A DNA stretch of 64,000 bases, from the NCBI GenBank assembly GCA_030220185.1, contig JASPKZ010008348.1:124001-188000 (forward strand), read 5' to 3'. Shown piece by piece: positions 32,330 through 42,772 of this stretch (within the stretch, counting starts at the first letter, position 1; each line of letters opens with the position of its first letter). The notes beneath the pieces were generated by a model. That model made no database searches, had not been told where the DNA came from, and worked only from the letters and a program-made list of their open reading frames with translations. A program made the translations under genes and the position numbers. The stretch is from Diploptera punctata. Taxonomy: Eukaryota; Arthropoda; Insecta; Blattodea; Blaberidae.

Positions 32330-32870
32330 TCATGTTATTTTAAACAAAGCAACTGCATATTTGAAGAGAAAAATTATACGCTCAGACCGGGACTTGAACC
32401 CGGCACCCTTGGTTCTCTACTACCTGAGCAAGTAATTTTTCTCTTCAAATATGATTTATCCATCATTGAGATGTATTAAATTAATAATAAAAAAAAACAT
32501 TGAAAAAAGCAACTGCAGTTTTTAAGAGGAGTGCCTCTTATCTTCAGTCGACATTATGACTACCGGATCAGCTATTGCAGTACATAGTTTGTTGGAGAGT
32601 CATCAAATTGAAAAAAATAGGCTAAACATCTAAAGCATTTGGAAAAACCTTTGGAATTGACAGTTTGTGAGAAGATATATATTCAGAAGAACAAATTTAG
32701 ATCCATGAATTTTGAAATTCCCAATGAACAGGGCCTGATCTCAAAGTTCATCAAATCAGCTTCAGATGGCAACATTATAGATGGAGATTCCAACGAAAAT
32801 ATGATATTCATAATGTCACCTGAGGATGAGAGGGACTCCTCTTGAAAACTGCATTAATTTAATAAATAAC
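32330..32870. repeat. tRNA-like element and Penelope 3' end
   Basis: A GAAGAGAAAAATTATACGCT-armed unit with inverted box B (GGACTTGAACCC) spans about 32345-32500. It is followed by a plus-strand Penelope tail (32510-32850; ISKFIKSASDG-like) with CTGAGGA, T, GAGAGG...CCTCTT, GAAAA, a decayed hammerhead. Confidence 0.6.
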
Positions 32871-33514
32871 GCTATAGCTGTGGTGGAGTCCCTTCATGTC
32901 TTCTTCAGGTAGAAGCCATTCATTGTGTATTTGTGAATGATGATTCATTGCAATTGAATGTGGGGCCAGTAGAGTAAGGGTAAAGGAAGGATTCTTGCTT
33001 GGATGAGAATGAAGCCTGGATTAGCTCGGTGGTCTGAGCATTAGCACGGAAAGCTAAAGGTTTGGGGTTCAATTCCCGGTTCAGGCAAAAATTTTTCTCT
33101 TTACCATTGATTTACAATAATTTAATTGTGTTTATTAATTTACTTATTTCTATCATAGTAATAGCTTTAGCTTCCCAATATTAATTTAATAAATAACACT
33201 ATAGCTGTGTGAGTCCCTTCATGTATTCTTCAGGTAGAAGCCATTCATTGTGTATTTGTGAATGATGATTCATTGCAATTGAATGTGGGGCCAGTAGAGT
33301 AAGGGTAAAGGAAGGATTCTTGCTTGGATGGGAATGAAGCCTGGATTAGCTCGGTGGTCTGAGCATTAGCACGGGAAGCTAAAGGTTCGGGGTTCAATTC
33401 CCGGTTCAGGCAAAAAATTTTTTCTTTACCATTGATTTACAATAATTTAATTGTGTTTATTAATTTACTTATTTCTATCATAGTAATACCTTTAGCTTCC
33501 CAATATTAATTTAA
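32861..33514 (+). repeat. 327-bp tandem duplication, each unit with a tRNA-like core
   Basis: Units 32861-33187 and 33188-33514 are almost identical and each starts AATAAATAAC. Each holds a tRNA-like unit (GCCTGGATTAGCTCGGTGGT ... TTCCCGGTTCAGGC) followed by AAATTTTTCTCTTTACCATT. A related single copy surrounds 24950-25975. Confidence 0.82.
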
Positions 33515-33539
33515 TCCCATGTTTGAAAGATCATAAACT

Positions 33540-33840
33540 ATGAATCATTCATTTATTGAATGTAGATTTTTTCCCAAACCATGAGTTCTATTTGTTTTTT
33601 TCTATTTGATTTATTGATTATTGCTTTCTTTCGATTTGATGCAGCCCATTCATGGTCACTAAAATATGAAATCGAAAGAAAGGCTAATTTAATGAAACAA
33701 ATAGAAAAACCCAAAAACTTACATCTTGGGAAAAAATCTACATACAAAAATACAGGGAGGAGAAAGTAATGAACTTTGAAATTCCCAGGAAAATTATTTG
33801 ATTTCGAGGTTCTACAGTCTACCAACAGAGGTCGTGAAAA
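33540..33840. mobile_element. Penelope inverted pair
   Basis: A minus arm (33545-33640) meets a plus arm (33641-33840) that reads AHSWSLKYEIERKANLMK and EVMNFEIPR-like in mixed frames. It ends about 35 nt before TOP3A exon 9. Confidence 0.65.
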
Positions 33841-33873
33841 AAATTAATTAAATATGTACGTAATGTATTTCAG

Positions 33874-34012
33874 ACCAGACTTGACAACACAAACTGGAAT
33901 CCAAGCAACAATTTGAGAAATGACGGACGAAGTTCTCATGATGATGCTATAGTCTGTAACTGTAATGTTGATGCAGTTCTACTAACTGTTCGCAAGGAGG
34001 GACCTAACACAG
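33874..34012 (+). CDS. TOP3A: TOP3A exon: first GRF zinc finger, N half
   Basis: The exon follows TGTATTTCAG in phase 0 and ends in phase 1 at ACAG|GTAACT. After a polar linker it encodes VCNCNVDAVLLTVRKEGPNTG, the first half of a GRF zinc finger (Cys-x-Cys then the GPN-GR strand). The second half, with GRQFYKC and the last cysteine, is on the next exon. GRF fingers bind single-stranded DNA. Confidence 0.95.
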
Positions 34013-34029
34013 GTAACTGTTGTCTATTG

Positions 34030-34400
34030 AATACCATACGGTTTAATTAAAATACTTTTTACCTCACCTCATATCCTGTCTTATAATTATACCGGTTTCA
34101 AAGCTTAGGCAGCTTCATCTTCAGTAATATCTTGTCAACTGATGTTATGTCGATAAGGAGACCTGCTTCTTCCTCCCTCTGTTCGTGAATCGATGGACCT
34201 CCGGATCAACTCAGAATCTGCGGGTATTTCAAATTCATAAGTTTTTCTTTTTCGTTTTTTTAATGTGGATTTTTTTCCCAAACCGTGAGTTCTTTTTTTT
34301 ATTTAATTAGACTGGCTTTTGTATCAATTAGATGTTTCTCAGATATTTATAAGATTTTTTTTTTATTTAGGTAAATTTTTTTATCACTCACCTCATAATA
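34030..34400 (-). mobile_element. Penelope 3' end (minus) with hammerhead
   Basis: It begins just after exon 9. The hammerhead on the minus strand at 34085-34129 has stem I ATTA/TAAT, CTGAAGA, T, GAAGCT...AGCTTT, GAA, ACCGGT, A. The 5' part is cut off near 34370. Confidence 0.7.
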
Positions 34401-34479
34401 ATATAAATATACCTCATAGTGTGAATTCCTAAGATAAGTAATTTCTAAGATAATAATTAAATGAATCGTGATTTCTTCT

Positions 34480-35610
34480 TACCTCATACTTCTATGCTTT
34501 TTTAAACACAGCACTGCAGTATCGGCGACACATTGTCGTCATCGTCAGCTGTTTTCACGACTGTCAATTTTTTCTTTTGCCGGTAATTATCTAGACTGCC
34601 ATCTGGTGTTCTTTTGAAGGAATTACTCTCCAAACTGCCATCTGGTGTTATTTTGAATGAATCATTTTCTAAACTGCTATCTGTTGTATTTTTGAAGAAC
34701 TTTGTAATCAAGCTCGGTTTGTCCGGAATCTTGAAGTTCATAGTTCTAGTATGGTTTTTTGAATATATATTTTTTCCCAAATTGTTAAATCCAAAGGTTT
34801 AGATAGATGTTTTAAAAGTTTTGCTTCTTTTTCAATCCTATGATGCTCTAATAAACTATGTGCTGCTATAGCTGATTTTTTAATTTCTCCATTCTTTATG
34901 TTTCTGAAGTGCTCTTTTTTACGAGTTTCCAAGTTCCTTTTTGTTTTTCCTATATATATCATGTTGCAATCTTTGCAATCAATTTGATAAATTCCAGATT
35001 TTTTGTTGTCTGGGGTTAACTAATAATAAATGTAATACCCCAGACAACAAAAAATCTGGAATTTATCAAATTGATTGCAAAGATTGCAACAGGATATATA
35101 TAGGAAAAACAAAAAGGAACTTGGAAACTCCTAAAAAAGAGCACTTCAGAAACATGAAGAGTGGAGAAATTGAAAAATCAGCTATAGCAGCACATAGTTT
35201 ATTAGAGCATCATAGGATTGAAAAAGAAGCAAAACTTTTAAAACATCTATCTAAACCTTTGGATTTAACAGTTTGGGAAAAAATATATATTCAAAAAAAC
35301 CATACTAGAACTATGTACTTCGAGATTCCGGACAAACCGAGCTTGATTACAAAGTTCTTCAAAAATACAACAGATAGCAGTTTAGAAAATGATTCATTCA
35401 AAATAACACCAGGTGGCAGTTTGGAGAGTAATTCCTTCAAAAGAACACCAGATGGCAGTCTAGATAATTACCGGCAAAAGAAAAAATTGACAGTCGTGAA
35501 AACAGCTGATAATGACGACAACGTGTCGCCGATACTGCAGTGCTGTGTTTAAAAAACATAGAAGTATGAGGTAAGAAGAAATCACGATTCATTTAATTAT
35601 TGTTAATTGA
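34480..35610. mobile_element. Long Penelope palindrome (about 0.5 kb arms)
   Basis: The minus arm (about 34480-34995) and plus arm (about 35035-35575) are near-identical inverted copies around a 40-nt centre. Each encodes the GIY-YIG domain and the tail. The ribozyme equivalents read CTGACGA or CTGATAA with GATAC instead of GAAAC and G at the cleavage position, so they are probably inactive. Confidence 0.85.
35030..35552 (+). pseudogene. Penelope GIY-YIG endonuclease with C-terminal tail
   Basis: The open frame reads SGIYQIDCKDC, RIYIGKTKRNLET, then HFRNMKSGEIEKSAIAAHSL, WEKIYIQKN and MYFEIPDKPS. A threefold repeat follows (NDSFKITPGGSLES, NSFKRTPDGSLDN). GIY, YIG, the catalytic-type Arg and the metal-binding Glu region are visible. 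It is the longest intact endonuclease reading in the window; the RT is absent. Confidence 0.8.
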
Positions 35611-35639
35611 ACCTCATAATGTTAAAAATTCCCAAATTT

Positions 35640-36000
35640 AATATATAAATTTCTAAGATGTTCTTTCACCCTTGTTTTCAAATTTCGTTTTGTTTTTCTT
35701 TGTAAATTTTGTCACAATCCCTGCATTTGATCTGATAAATTCCTGATTTGTTTTCTTCTTCAAAGACTGGATATAAGGTGAGGTATGAAGCATCTTAATT
35801 TAATCTAAGTTAAGTCATATTTATGCATATCAACCTGCAGGAAGAAGAAGACCAGGACGTCCACTCAAAAGACTTCTGGATGGTGTTTCTCTTGAGGCTG
35901 AAACAGGTCAACAAATGACCTAAATTCATGAATGTACTATGATGATGACCATTTATATATGAGAAGGCATATTATTGGTCATATTCGTCATATATCCTCT
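35640..36000. repeat. Penelope fragment and LINE tail
   Basis: A minus Penelope piece (about 35650-35765) is followed by plus terminal sequence and then a LINE C-terminal remnant (GRRRPGRPLKRLLDGVS) with ATGATGATGACC at its end. Confidence 0.55.
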
Positions 36001-36734
36001 CTTCTAAAAATTAAAGAATTTTTTTTTCATATACAATTTCTTTCTTCCGTGTTTGAGTTGTTAAATTTTTCAGAATTTTGTTTCTTGTAAAATCTATCTT
36101 CCTCTCCTAATTCGTTTCAATCCACAGTATGAACTTTTCCCTTATGTATATATCTGAGCAAATATTTATCTTTTGTCCTGCGACAAACAGGTACCTAACA
36201 TTAATTACAGCTACTGATAATTTTATTAAAAGAAAAACCATGCTACAATATCACCTTCCATACTTTAGCATGCTTCTCATTTGCATTTTATTCTTAAATA
36301 AACAGTTAATTGTCATAAACTGATTTACTAATTGATTTTACAACTGAAATTATTACATAATTATAATATTATTAGGTCATATTTTTTATGTTCCAGTGCA
36401 TATTTTTTTTATAAATTTTAGGTCATAACTGCTAATTTTTTTGTATATAACAGTGGTTTTTAGGTCATAAAAATCCTAGCCATAGTGATAAAGAAAATAA
36501 AGTTTAAAAATAAGGTGAAGTGGTACTTCACCTACTTGCCGTGCCCACGGATGATATGTGAAGTTCCTGTCTTTCTTTTCAGTTTGTTTTTCTGTTTGTA
36601 GAGTGCTTTCATTCCTCAGTTTTTTGTTTATTGTACTTAACTCTTTTTCTGTGTATCATTATTTCTTTAAAACTTCGCTACTTTATTTTGTGTTTTTTCT
36701 CTAATTCAGAATTTTGTTTGCTGATATATTGTAG
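36000..36734. other. Intron part without recognised repeat
   Basis: AT-rich sequence upstream of TOP3A exon 10. I see no tRNA box, Penelope block or LINE motif. Confidence 0.5.
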
Positions 36735-36902
36735 GTCGTCAGTTCTACAAATGCAGTAAACCTCAAGGTGAAGGTTGTAATTACTTCATGTGGGCAGATA
36801 ATCAAGGAAACACTTCGACTGCGAGGCAGAATGGTGGTGATGCAGGTGGTGGCAGACCCCATACGACTGATAACTTCCAACAGCCATCATGGTCAATGCA
36901 AG
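36735..36902 (+). CDS. TOP3A: TOP3A exon: first GRF zinc finger, C half
   Basis: The acceptor is TTGTAG and the donor CAAG|GTAACT; the exon enters and leaves in phase 1. It encodes GRQFYKCSKPQGEGCNYFMW, with the signature Gly-Arg-x-Phe and two zinc-binding cysteines, followed by a Gln/Gly-rich linker. A Penelope fragment (about 36941-37045, minus) and a LINE copy (37048-38064) follow shortly after the donor. Confidence 0.95.
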
Positions 36903-36940
36903 GTAACTTTATCAACCTTCTAGATTCATGGCCACATGAA

Positions 36941-38064
36941 CATCCTCAGCCAAAACTCCAACTGTTAAACTTCCGCCATTACCATCAACTGTTATCAAAC
37001 TGCCATCTGGTGTTAATTTGATGAACTTTGAGATTAAGCCTGGTATTGATACTGATGGTACTGTACATCAACTATACGTAGACTTCAAAAAGGCCTATGA
37101 TTCACTTAAGAGGGAGAAGTTATATAGTATCTTGCTGGAGTTCGGAATTCCTAAAAAGTTAGTTAGACTTATACGAATGTGTCTAAATGGCACAAAGAGT
37201 AGGGTGCGTGATACTTTTGAAATCCACAAGGTTGAAGCAAGCAGATGCACTATCTCCTCTACTATTTAATTTTGTACTAGAGCATGCCATCAAATCTTTA
37301 GAGGATGAAGAAGGTCTACAACTCAATGGTATTAATAAGCTGTTAGTTTATGCTGATGATGTAGTACTATTGGGTGATAGCGAGGAGATTCTAAATGCCA
37401 ACATGCACACACTATTCAGTAACACTAAGAATTGGGACTGGAAGTAAATATCAAAATACCTAGAAACAATAATCACAAATAGGAATGAGATGCACAAAGA
37501 AATTACACATAGGCTCAATTCTGGAAATGCATGCTATTATGTTTTACAGTGACTCTTGACATCCCAACTCCTTTCAAAAATGTTAAACTGAAAATATGTA
37601 AATCTATTATTCTACCAGTTATATTATATGGATGCGAAACATGGACTCTTACTTTAAGGGAGGAAAGGAGATTACGAGTATTTGAGAATAAAGTACTTAG
37701 GAAAATTTTTGGACCAAAGAGAGATGAATAGACAGGTGAATGGAGAAGACTTACATAACAGTGAACTACATGATCTTAAATGAAGCCAGATATAATGAGA
37801 ACAGTTAAGTCTCGTAGACTGCGATGGGCAGGACGTGTGAGACAAATGGGGAATGAAAGACATGCATGGAAGCTTCTTGTAGGAAAACCAGAGGGAAAAC
37901 GCCCTGTTGGTAGACCAATAATGAGGTGGGGGAATAACATTAAGTATGATTTGAGGAAAGTAGATTATACAGGGGATGATTGGAAAACATTAGTTCAGGA
38001 TAGGGATGTATGGAGAGCTTATGTCTGTGTGGCCATGAACCTATGGGTTCGAAAGTGCCAGTGT
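36941..38064 (+). mobile_element. Penelope fragment (minus) then LINE-A copy
   Basis: 36941-37045 is a minus Penelope tail. From 37048 a LINE-A copy begins at TVHQLYVDFKKAYDSLKREK and continues with the YADD block (near 37355) to WRAYVCVAMNLWVR. Frameshifts occur at about 37240 and 37440. Confidence 0.8.
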
Positions 38065-38299
38065 GTTAGTTTGAGATTAAGCCCAGTATTCGAGAACCAA
38101 ACTTTCCAGCGAAGAGCGTCTCTCCATGGTTAATTATGTGAGTCATGCAGAACCTACTCTAACTGGCTCACTCTATTCAACATCATGTGATAACAAGATA
38201 TTTATTAAAAAAAAGTTTACAGGAACAATTGAAAGATGAGAGCCTCAGCTTGTGGAAGATGGAGATGGCATGGCCTAGAGAGCTTGGTTCTTGAATACC

Positions 38300-38920
38300 G
38301 GCCTAAATTTTGCTCACCAGGAAGTTCAAAATTCATGACTCTATATTTGTTCTTCTGAATATATATCTTTACCCAAACTGTTAATTCCAAAGGCTTCTCT
38401 AAATGATTTAAAAGTTTAGTTTCTCACCCAATTTAATGATTCTCTAGCAAACTATGAGCTGCATTTGTGAGCAAGATTTAATCTTAAAGTTCATCAAATC
38501 GACACCAGATGGCAGTTTGATGAAAGTTGAAGGTTGAAGTTCAACAGTCGGATTTTTGGCTGAGGATGGAAGTAACAGCTTTTGAAACACAGAGTTTTAT
38601 GAGGAGAGATGTAAACAGTTATTTTTGACTCACTTATATAAATTGATGCGCTTAGAAGAAAAGGGGTGTAAGTAATTTTTTTTAAACGAATTTGGTGATA
38701 ATTGTATTCTTGAAGCATGATTTTATTTAGTGGCAAAGGTATGTAAGTGTATGTGTTAGGAGTAGAAGAACAGAACATCGGTTGTGAAATTACTGATGAT
38801 GAAACCACCTAGGTTTTGAAACTGGTCTAATTAGAAGATTGCATACGAGGTGAGGTATAGAAAATTTTATTTTAATATTAAAAATTAAATATCATAGTAA
38901 TATTTCATATAAGAGTTCAA
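38300..38920. mobile_element. Penelope inverted pieces with hammerhead
   Basis: A minus tail (38300-38465), a plus tail (38470-38630) and a second plus 3' end (about 38755-38920). The last carries the hammerhead at 38788-38832 and the GATTGCATACGAGGTGAGG end. Confidence 0.7.
38788..38832 (+). ncRNA. Hammerhead ribozyme motif, all three stems
   Basis: Stem I AATTA/TAATT; CTGATGA; one T; stem II GAAACC/GGTTTT; GAA; AC-tg-GT; C at 38827 as the predicted cleavage base (GUC). Every core base is canonical. It is one of the best-formed copies in the window. Confidence 0.78.
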
Positions 38921-39345
38921 GATAAAGAATGATTGTTATAATTAGGGCTCGGAAGTTGAAAAAAAATTTTTTTTTTCATGTCTGAAGACAAGACCCAACA
39001 TAATATACATACATTTTGAATCATTATAGGCCAGCAAATGGTGATTTTATTTGTCCTTTTTTCAACTTTTTTGGCTTGTTGGTCCTTTTTTTAGCCTTTT
39101 TTTTAGGCCTTAATGGTTTATTTGCAATTTTACCTTGTTTTGACTACATTTATACCATTTGTATAATTCAAGAATCTGCAGAGTCTAGTTTCAATTCCAA
39201 CTTCTTTTATAAACACCATCTAGTTTTACTTTCCAAATACTTTCATATTGCAAACACTTTTGTTCTGTGATAAACTATTGAACCCTCACAAAATATCCCG
39301 TTATTTTTAACCACCAGCCAACTGACCACCTGAACTATTGTATTT

Positions 39346-39715
39346 CGATGTTTTTATTATTCGTTTCATACATGTCAATAATGGATAAATCACATTTGAA
39401 TTTTTCTCTTCAAATGTGATTTATCCATCATTGAGATATATGAAATGAATAATAAGAACGTTGAAAGAAGCCCTACTGGCTTTATAATGTAATGTAATAT
39501 TCCCATATAAATGTCTTCTTAATTTGCAAGATAAAAGCAAAGGTTTCATTAGCATTTGGTGTATGAGAATTAACAGCTTATATAAGAGAAAAATTTGTGT
39601 TTAGATTGGAACTTGCCCCCAGATAGCTCAGTCAGTAGAGCACTTGGTCTAGAAAGTCGAAGGTCATGGGTTCAAGTCCCAGTTTGAGTGTATAATTTTT
39701 CTCTTAAAATATTGT
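39346..39715. repeat. tRNA-like element with palindromic left end
   Basis: GATGTTTTTATTATTCGTTT and the ATTTGAATTTTTCTCTTCAA palindrome precede a direct tRNA-like unit at about 39612-39690 (AGATAGCTCAGTCAGTAGAG, GGTTCAAGTCCCAG). It ends ATAATTTTTCTCTT. Confidence 0.65.
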
Positions 39716-40097
39716 ATTTCGACTTCAAATTTTCTGAGTTGCCACTTTGTGAAAATTACCTCGAGCAGATGATGAAGGCAGTGAGGTTGTCTTTATCCAT
39801 TCATTAGGAACTGCAACACTTTTTACATACTTTTTTCAGTTTTTAGGTCTTTTGTAGGATATCTATATGTCTTTTTAAAGTTCTTTTATAGGTGCTCAAC
39901 TTGCGAGCCCTAGTTATAATTTTCTTATGTAACTTCAACATTAGACCTGTTTTTGTTAAAACTGCACAACTTGCACTTACACCCTTTTGCTTCTAACCGC
40001 GTCAGTTGTCTCATAATATAATTCCTATCATAGAAATTTTATTAGTTGTTCTGATGGTAATTTAATTTATAACAAAGTTTTTTTTTATTTTTTCCAG

Positions 40098-40146
40098 CTG
40101 TAGATGGCGATGAAGTTGTTTGTCAATGCAACATACCTGCAAAAAG
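40098..40146 (+). CDS. TOP3A: TOP3A micro-exon: second GRF finger, start
   Basis: This short 49-nt exon lies between TTTTTTCCAG and AAAAG|GTAATA, entering in phase 1 and leaving in phase 2. It encodes DGDEVVCQCNIPAKR, the Cys-x-Cys start of a second GRF zinc finger. The phase fits the next exon (AG|G gives Arg, then LVVKEGPNKGRHF), which makes the call secure despite its size. Confidence 0.92.
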
Positions 40147-40224
40147 GTAATAAGAAGTATTCTATGTATTTTGTGATAAGAAAACTGCCCCCTCTCTTTA
40201 TTTCTGAATCTATCAATATTGTGA

Positions 40225-40640
40225 GGACAATTTTCGATGTGTCTGATTTTAAACAACACTTTAGAAATATTAAAAATGGTGAAATTGAAAAATCAGAAAT
40301 TGCAGCTCATAGTTTGCTAGAGAATCACAAAATTGGAAGAGAAACTAAACTTTAGAAATATTTCAAGAAATCCATGTGATTAACAGTTTGGGAAAAGATA
40401 TACATTGAGAAGAACAAATTTAGGTCCATGAATTTTGAATTTAATCTCAAAGTTCTTCAAATGACGATTTGAAAGTTGATGGTAATGGCAGAATTTCGAC
40501 AGTCGGAGTTTTGGCTGACAATGGAGGCAAACACCTTTGAAAACTTTAAGAAGTGAGATGTAAAAACATTTTATCCAAATCAATGTATAAATTGTCTGTT
40601 CATCACTCTTTGGTCCAGAAATGTTCCTAAGGGCCTCATA
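40225..40640 (+). mobile_element. Penelope 3' end starting about 80 nt after TOP3A exon 11
   Basis: FKQHFRNIKNGEIEKSEIAAHSL is read in frame, then a tail with stops. A decayed ribozyme follows: CTGACAA, T, GGAGG-caaaca-CCTTT, GAAAA. Confidence 0.7.
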
Positions 40641-40692
40641 GTGTTACTTTTCACTGTAATTTTGATTAGATTAATATTCTGTTTCAAAGTAA

Positions 40693-41745
40693 TTTTCTCC
40701 TTCCTTAAAGTAAGAGTCCATGTTTCACATCCATATAATATAACTGGTAAAATAACAGTTTTGAGGAGATACTAGAGGACAACACGCACACACTACTGAA
40801 TAACGCTAAGAAATTAGGACTGGAAGTAAATATCAATAAAACTAAATATATGGTCACACGTAGAAATACATTATATAATGGAAATGGGCAGCTAATGACA
40901 AATCAGGGAAATTTTGAGGAAGTGGCTGAATTCAAATACCTAGGAACAATAATCACAAATAGGAATGAGATGCACAAAGAAATTAAACATAGGCTCAATT
41001 CTGGAAATGCGTGCTATTATGCATTGCAGAGACTTGATGTCCCAACTCCTTTCAAAAAATGTTAAACTGAAAATATATATAACTATTATTCTACCAGTTA
41101 TATTATATGGGTGCGAAACATGGACTCTTACTTTAAGGGAAGAAAGGAGATTACAAGTATTTGAGAATGAAGTACTTAGGAAAATTTTTGGACCAAAGAG
41201 AGATGAACAGACAGGTGAATGGAGAAGACTTACATAACAGTGAACTACATGATCTTAAATGAAGCCAGATATAATGAGAACAGTTAAGTCTCGTAGACTG
41301 CGATGGGCAGGACGTGTGAGAAAATTGGGGAATGAAAGACATGCATGGAAGCTTCTTGTAGGAAAACCAGAGGGAAAACGCCCAGTTGGTAGACCAAGAA
41401 TGAGGTGGGAAAATAACATTAACTATGATTTGAGGGAAGTAGATTATACAGGGAATGATTGGAAAGCATTAGCTCAGGATAGGGATGTATGGAGAGCTTA
41501 TGTCCGTGCAGCCATGTACCTACAGGTTCAATAGTGCCAGTGAGTAAGAGTAAGTAAGTATATATGTTCAGTGTAACTTTCTTTGAGAGAAGTTGGGATG
41601 ACAAGAGTCCCTGTAATACATAATAACATGCATTTCCAGAATTGAGCCTATGTTTAATTTCTTTGTGCATCTCATTCCTGTTTGTAATTATTGTTCCTAG
41701 GTATTTCAATTCAGCCACTTCTTCAAAATTTGCCTGATTTAGGAT
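40693..41745. mobile_element. LINE-A pieces: minus, plus, minus
   Basis: A short minus piece (40693-40760) faces a plus copy (40760-41558) from KTKYMVTRRNTLY to WRAYVRAAMYLQVQ and a (GTAA)n-like end. A minus piece follows (41560-41745, EFKYLGTIITN region). It ends about 50 nt before exon 12. Confidence 0.78.
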
Positions 41746-41795
41746 GTCAAAAAAAGAAAAAATTTGGATGTTACATATTTTGATTTATTTTTTAG

Positions 41796-41997
41796 GTTGG
41801 TTGTTAAAGAAGGTCCGAATAAAGGTCGTCACTTTTATGTATGTCCAAAAGCACAATCTGAGCAGTGCAGGTTTTTTAAATGGGCAGAAGATGGAGATAA
41901 TGGTGGTGGTGGGGATTGGGGAGGTGGAGTGGTGGTGGTGGTGGTGGTGGAGGAGGAAACAGACCCTGGAGTGCATCTGCTAGAGGGAGAGGCAACG
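41796..41997 (+). CDS. TOP3A: TOP3A exon: second GRF finger plus Gly-rich tract, with frame break
   Basis: The acceptor is ATTTTTTAG and the donor AACG|GTAAGT. The first part encodes VVKEGPNKGRHFYVC...CRFFKWAED, the rest of the second GRF finger, then Gly-rich sequence. From about 41927 the frame runs into a poly-Val reading of the (GGT)n tract. The frame that gives poly-Gly then NRPWSASARGRGN, and joins the next exon in phase 1, is displaced so that the exon is one base short (or two long). This may be an assembly or sequencing indel in the repeat, or a real allele. The C-terminal CCHC knuckle is reachable only in the poly-Gly frame. Confidence 0.9.
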
Positions 41998-42110
41998 GTA
42001 AGTTATTTGCCTTCACTCATATTCCTCTTTCCAATCTTTATATACATAATTCTTCTGTACGTGTGTTTGTATTGAATTCCTCCTAAACGACTGAATCAAT
42101 TTTGTTGAAA

Positions 42111-42131
42111 TTGTGTGTGTGTGTGTGTGTC
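42111..42131. repeat. (TG)n microsatellite
   Basis: A short TG run in the intron after exon 12. The surrounding 42000-42650 shows no recognised repeat. Confidence 0.85.
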
Positions 42132-42772
42132 TGATTGGATCCCTCGATGGTTTACATTCACAATTGGACCCTATAAAACCATTAGGTGTAGGAGTTTACA
42201 TGAATTGAAAATTTAAAATACTGGTCACATTTTTTTACATTTCACAACAAAACTCAATATATCTTATTAAAATAAACCGAGGTAGGTATTATCCAAAAAT
42301 GAGCAAATTCAGACAATTAGAAGCGGAGGTTTACTTGAAATCCGGAATTAATATCTGACTAGCAACTGCCATGTTTGGTTCGTCTCAGCATATACCATAC
42401 AATTTTATTAACCTTTAATATTTCATTTTTTTAGGCGTAGCAACGCACACCAGATATTAGCTAGTAAAATTTTAAAATCAATGTAATTCTCAACTTGGTT
42501 AAAACTTTTGGGGAAATTAATGCAGTATTAACCACAAATCTGTGTATTTAAAAAAAAAGAGTTAATTATATCTCCATCACCCCAGCAAAATAACTCCAAA
42601 AATTAAGATAATAATCCAACCAATTTAACTTATAAAATTATAAAACTCCACAAATTTCGAGCTAAGTTCCAGTTGTACTATAAACAAACTTACATAAGGT
42701 ATTACTTTGTCTATTGGTGGAACCATGGTGCTACTTTTACCCGCCATATGACTGAATTATGTGTGATAGAAA

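Noticed and set aside
41927..42075. Poly-Val reading and read-through in TOP3A exon 12
   Set aside because: It gives no family similarity, ends in phase 0 and cannot join the exon with the CSIC motif.
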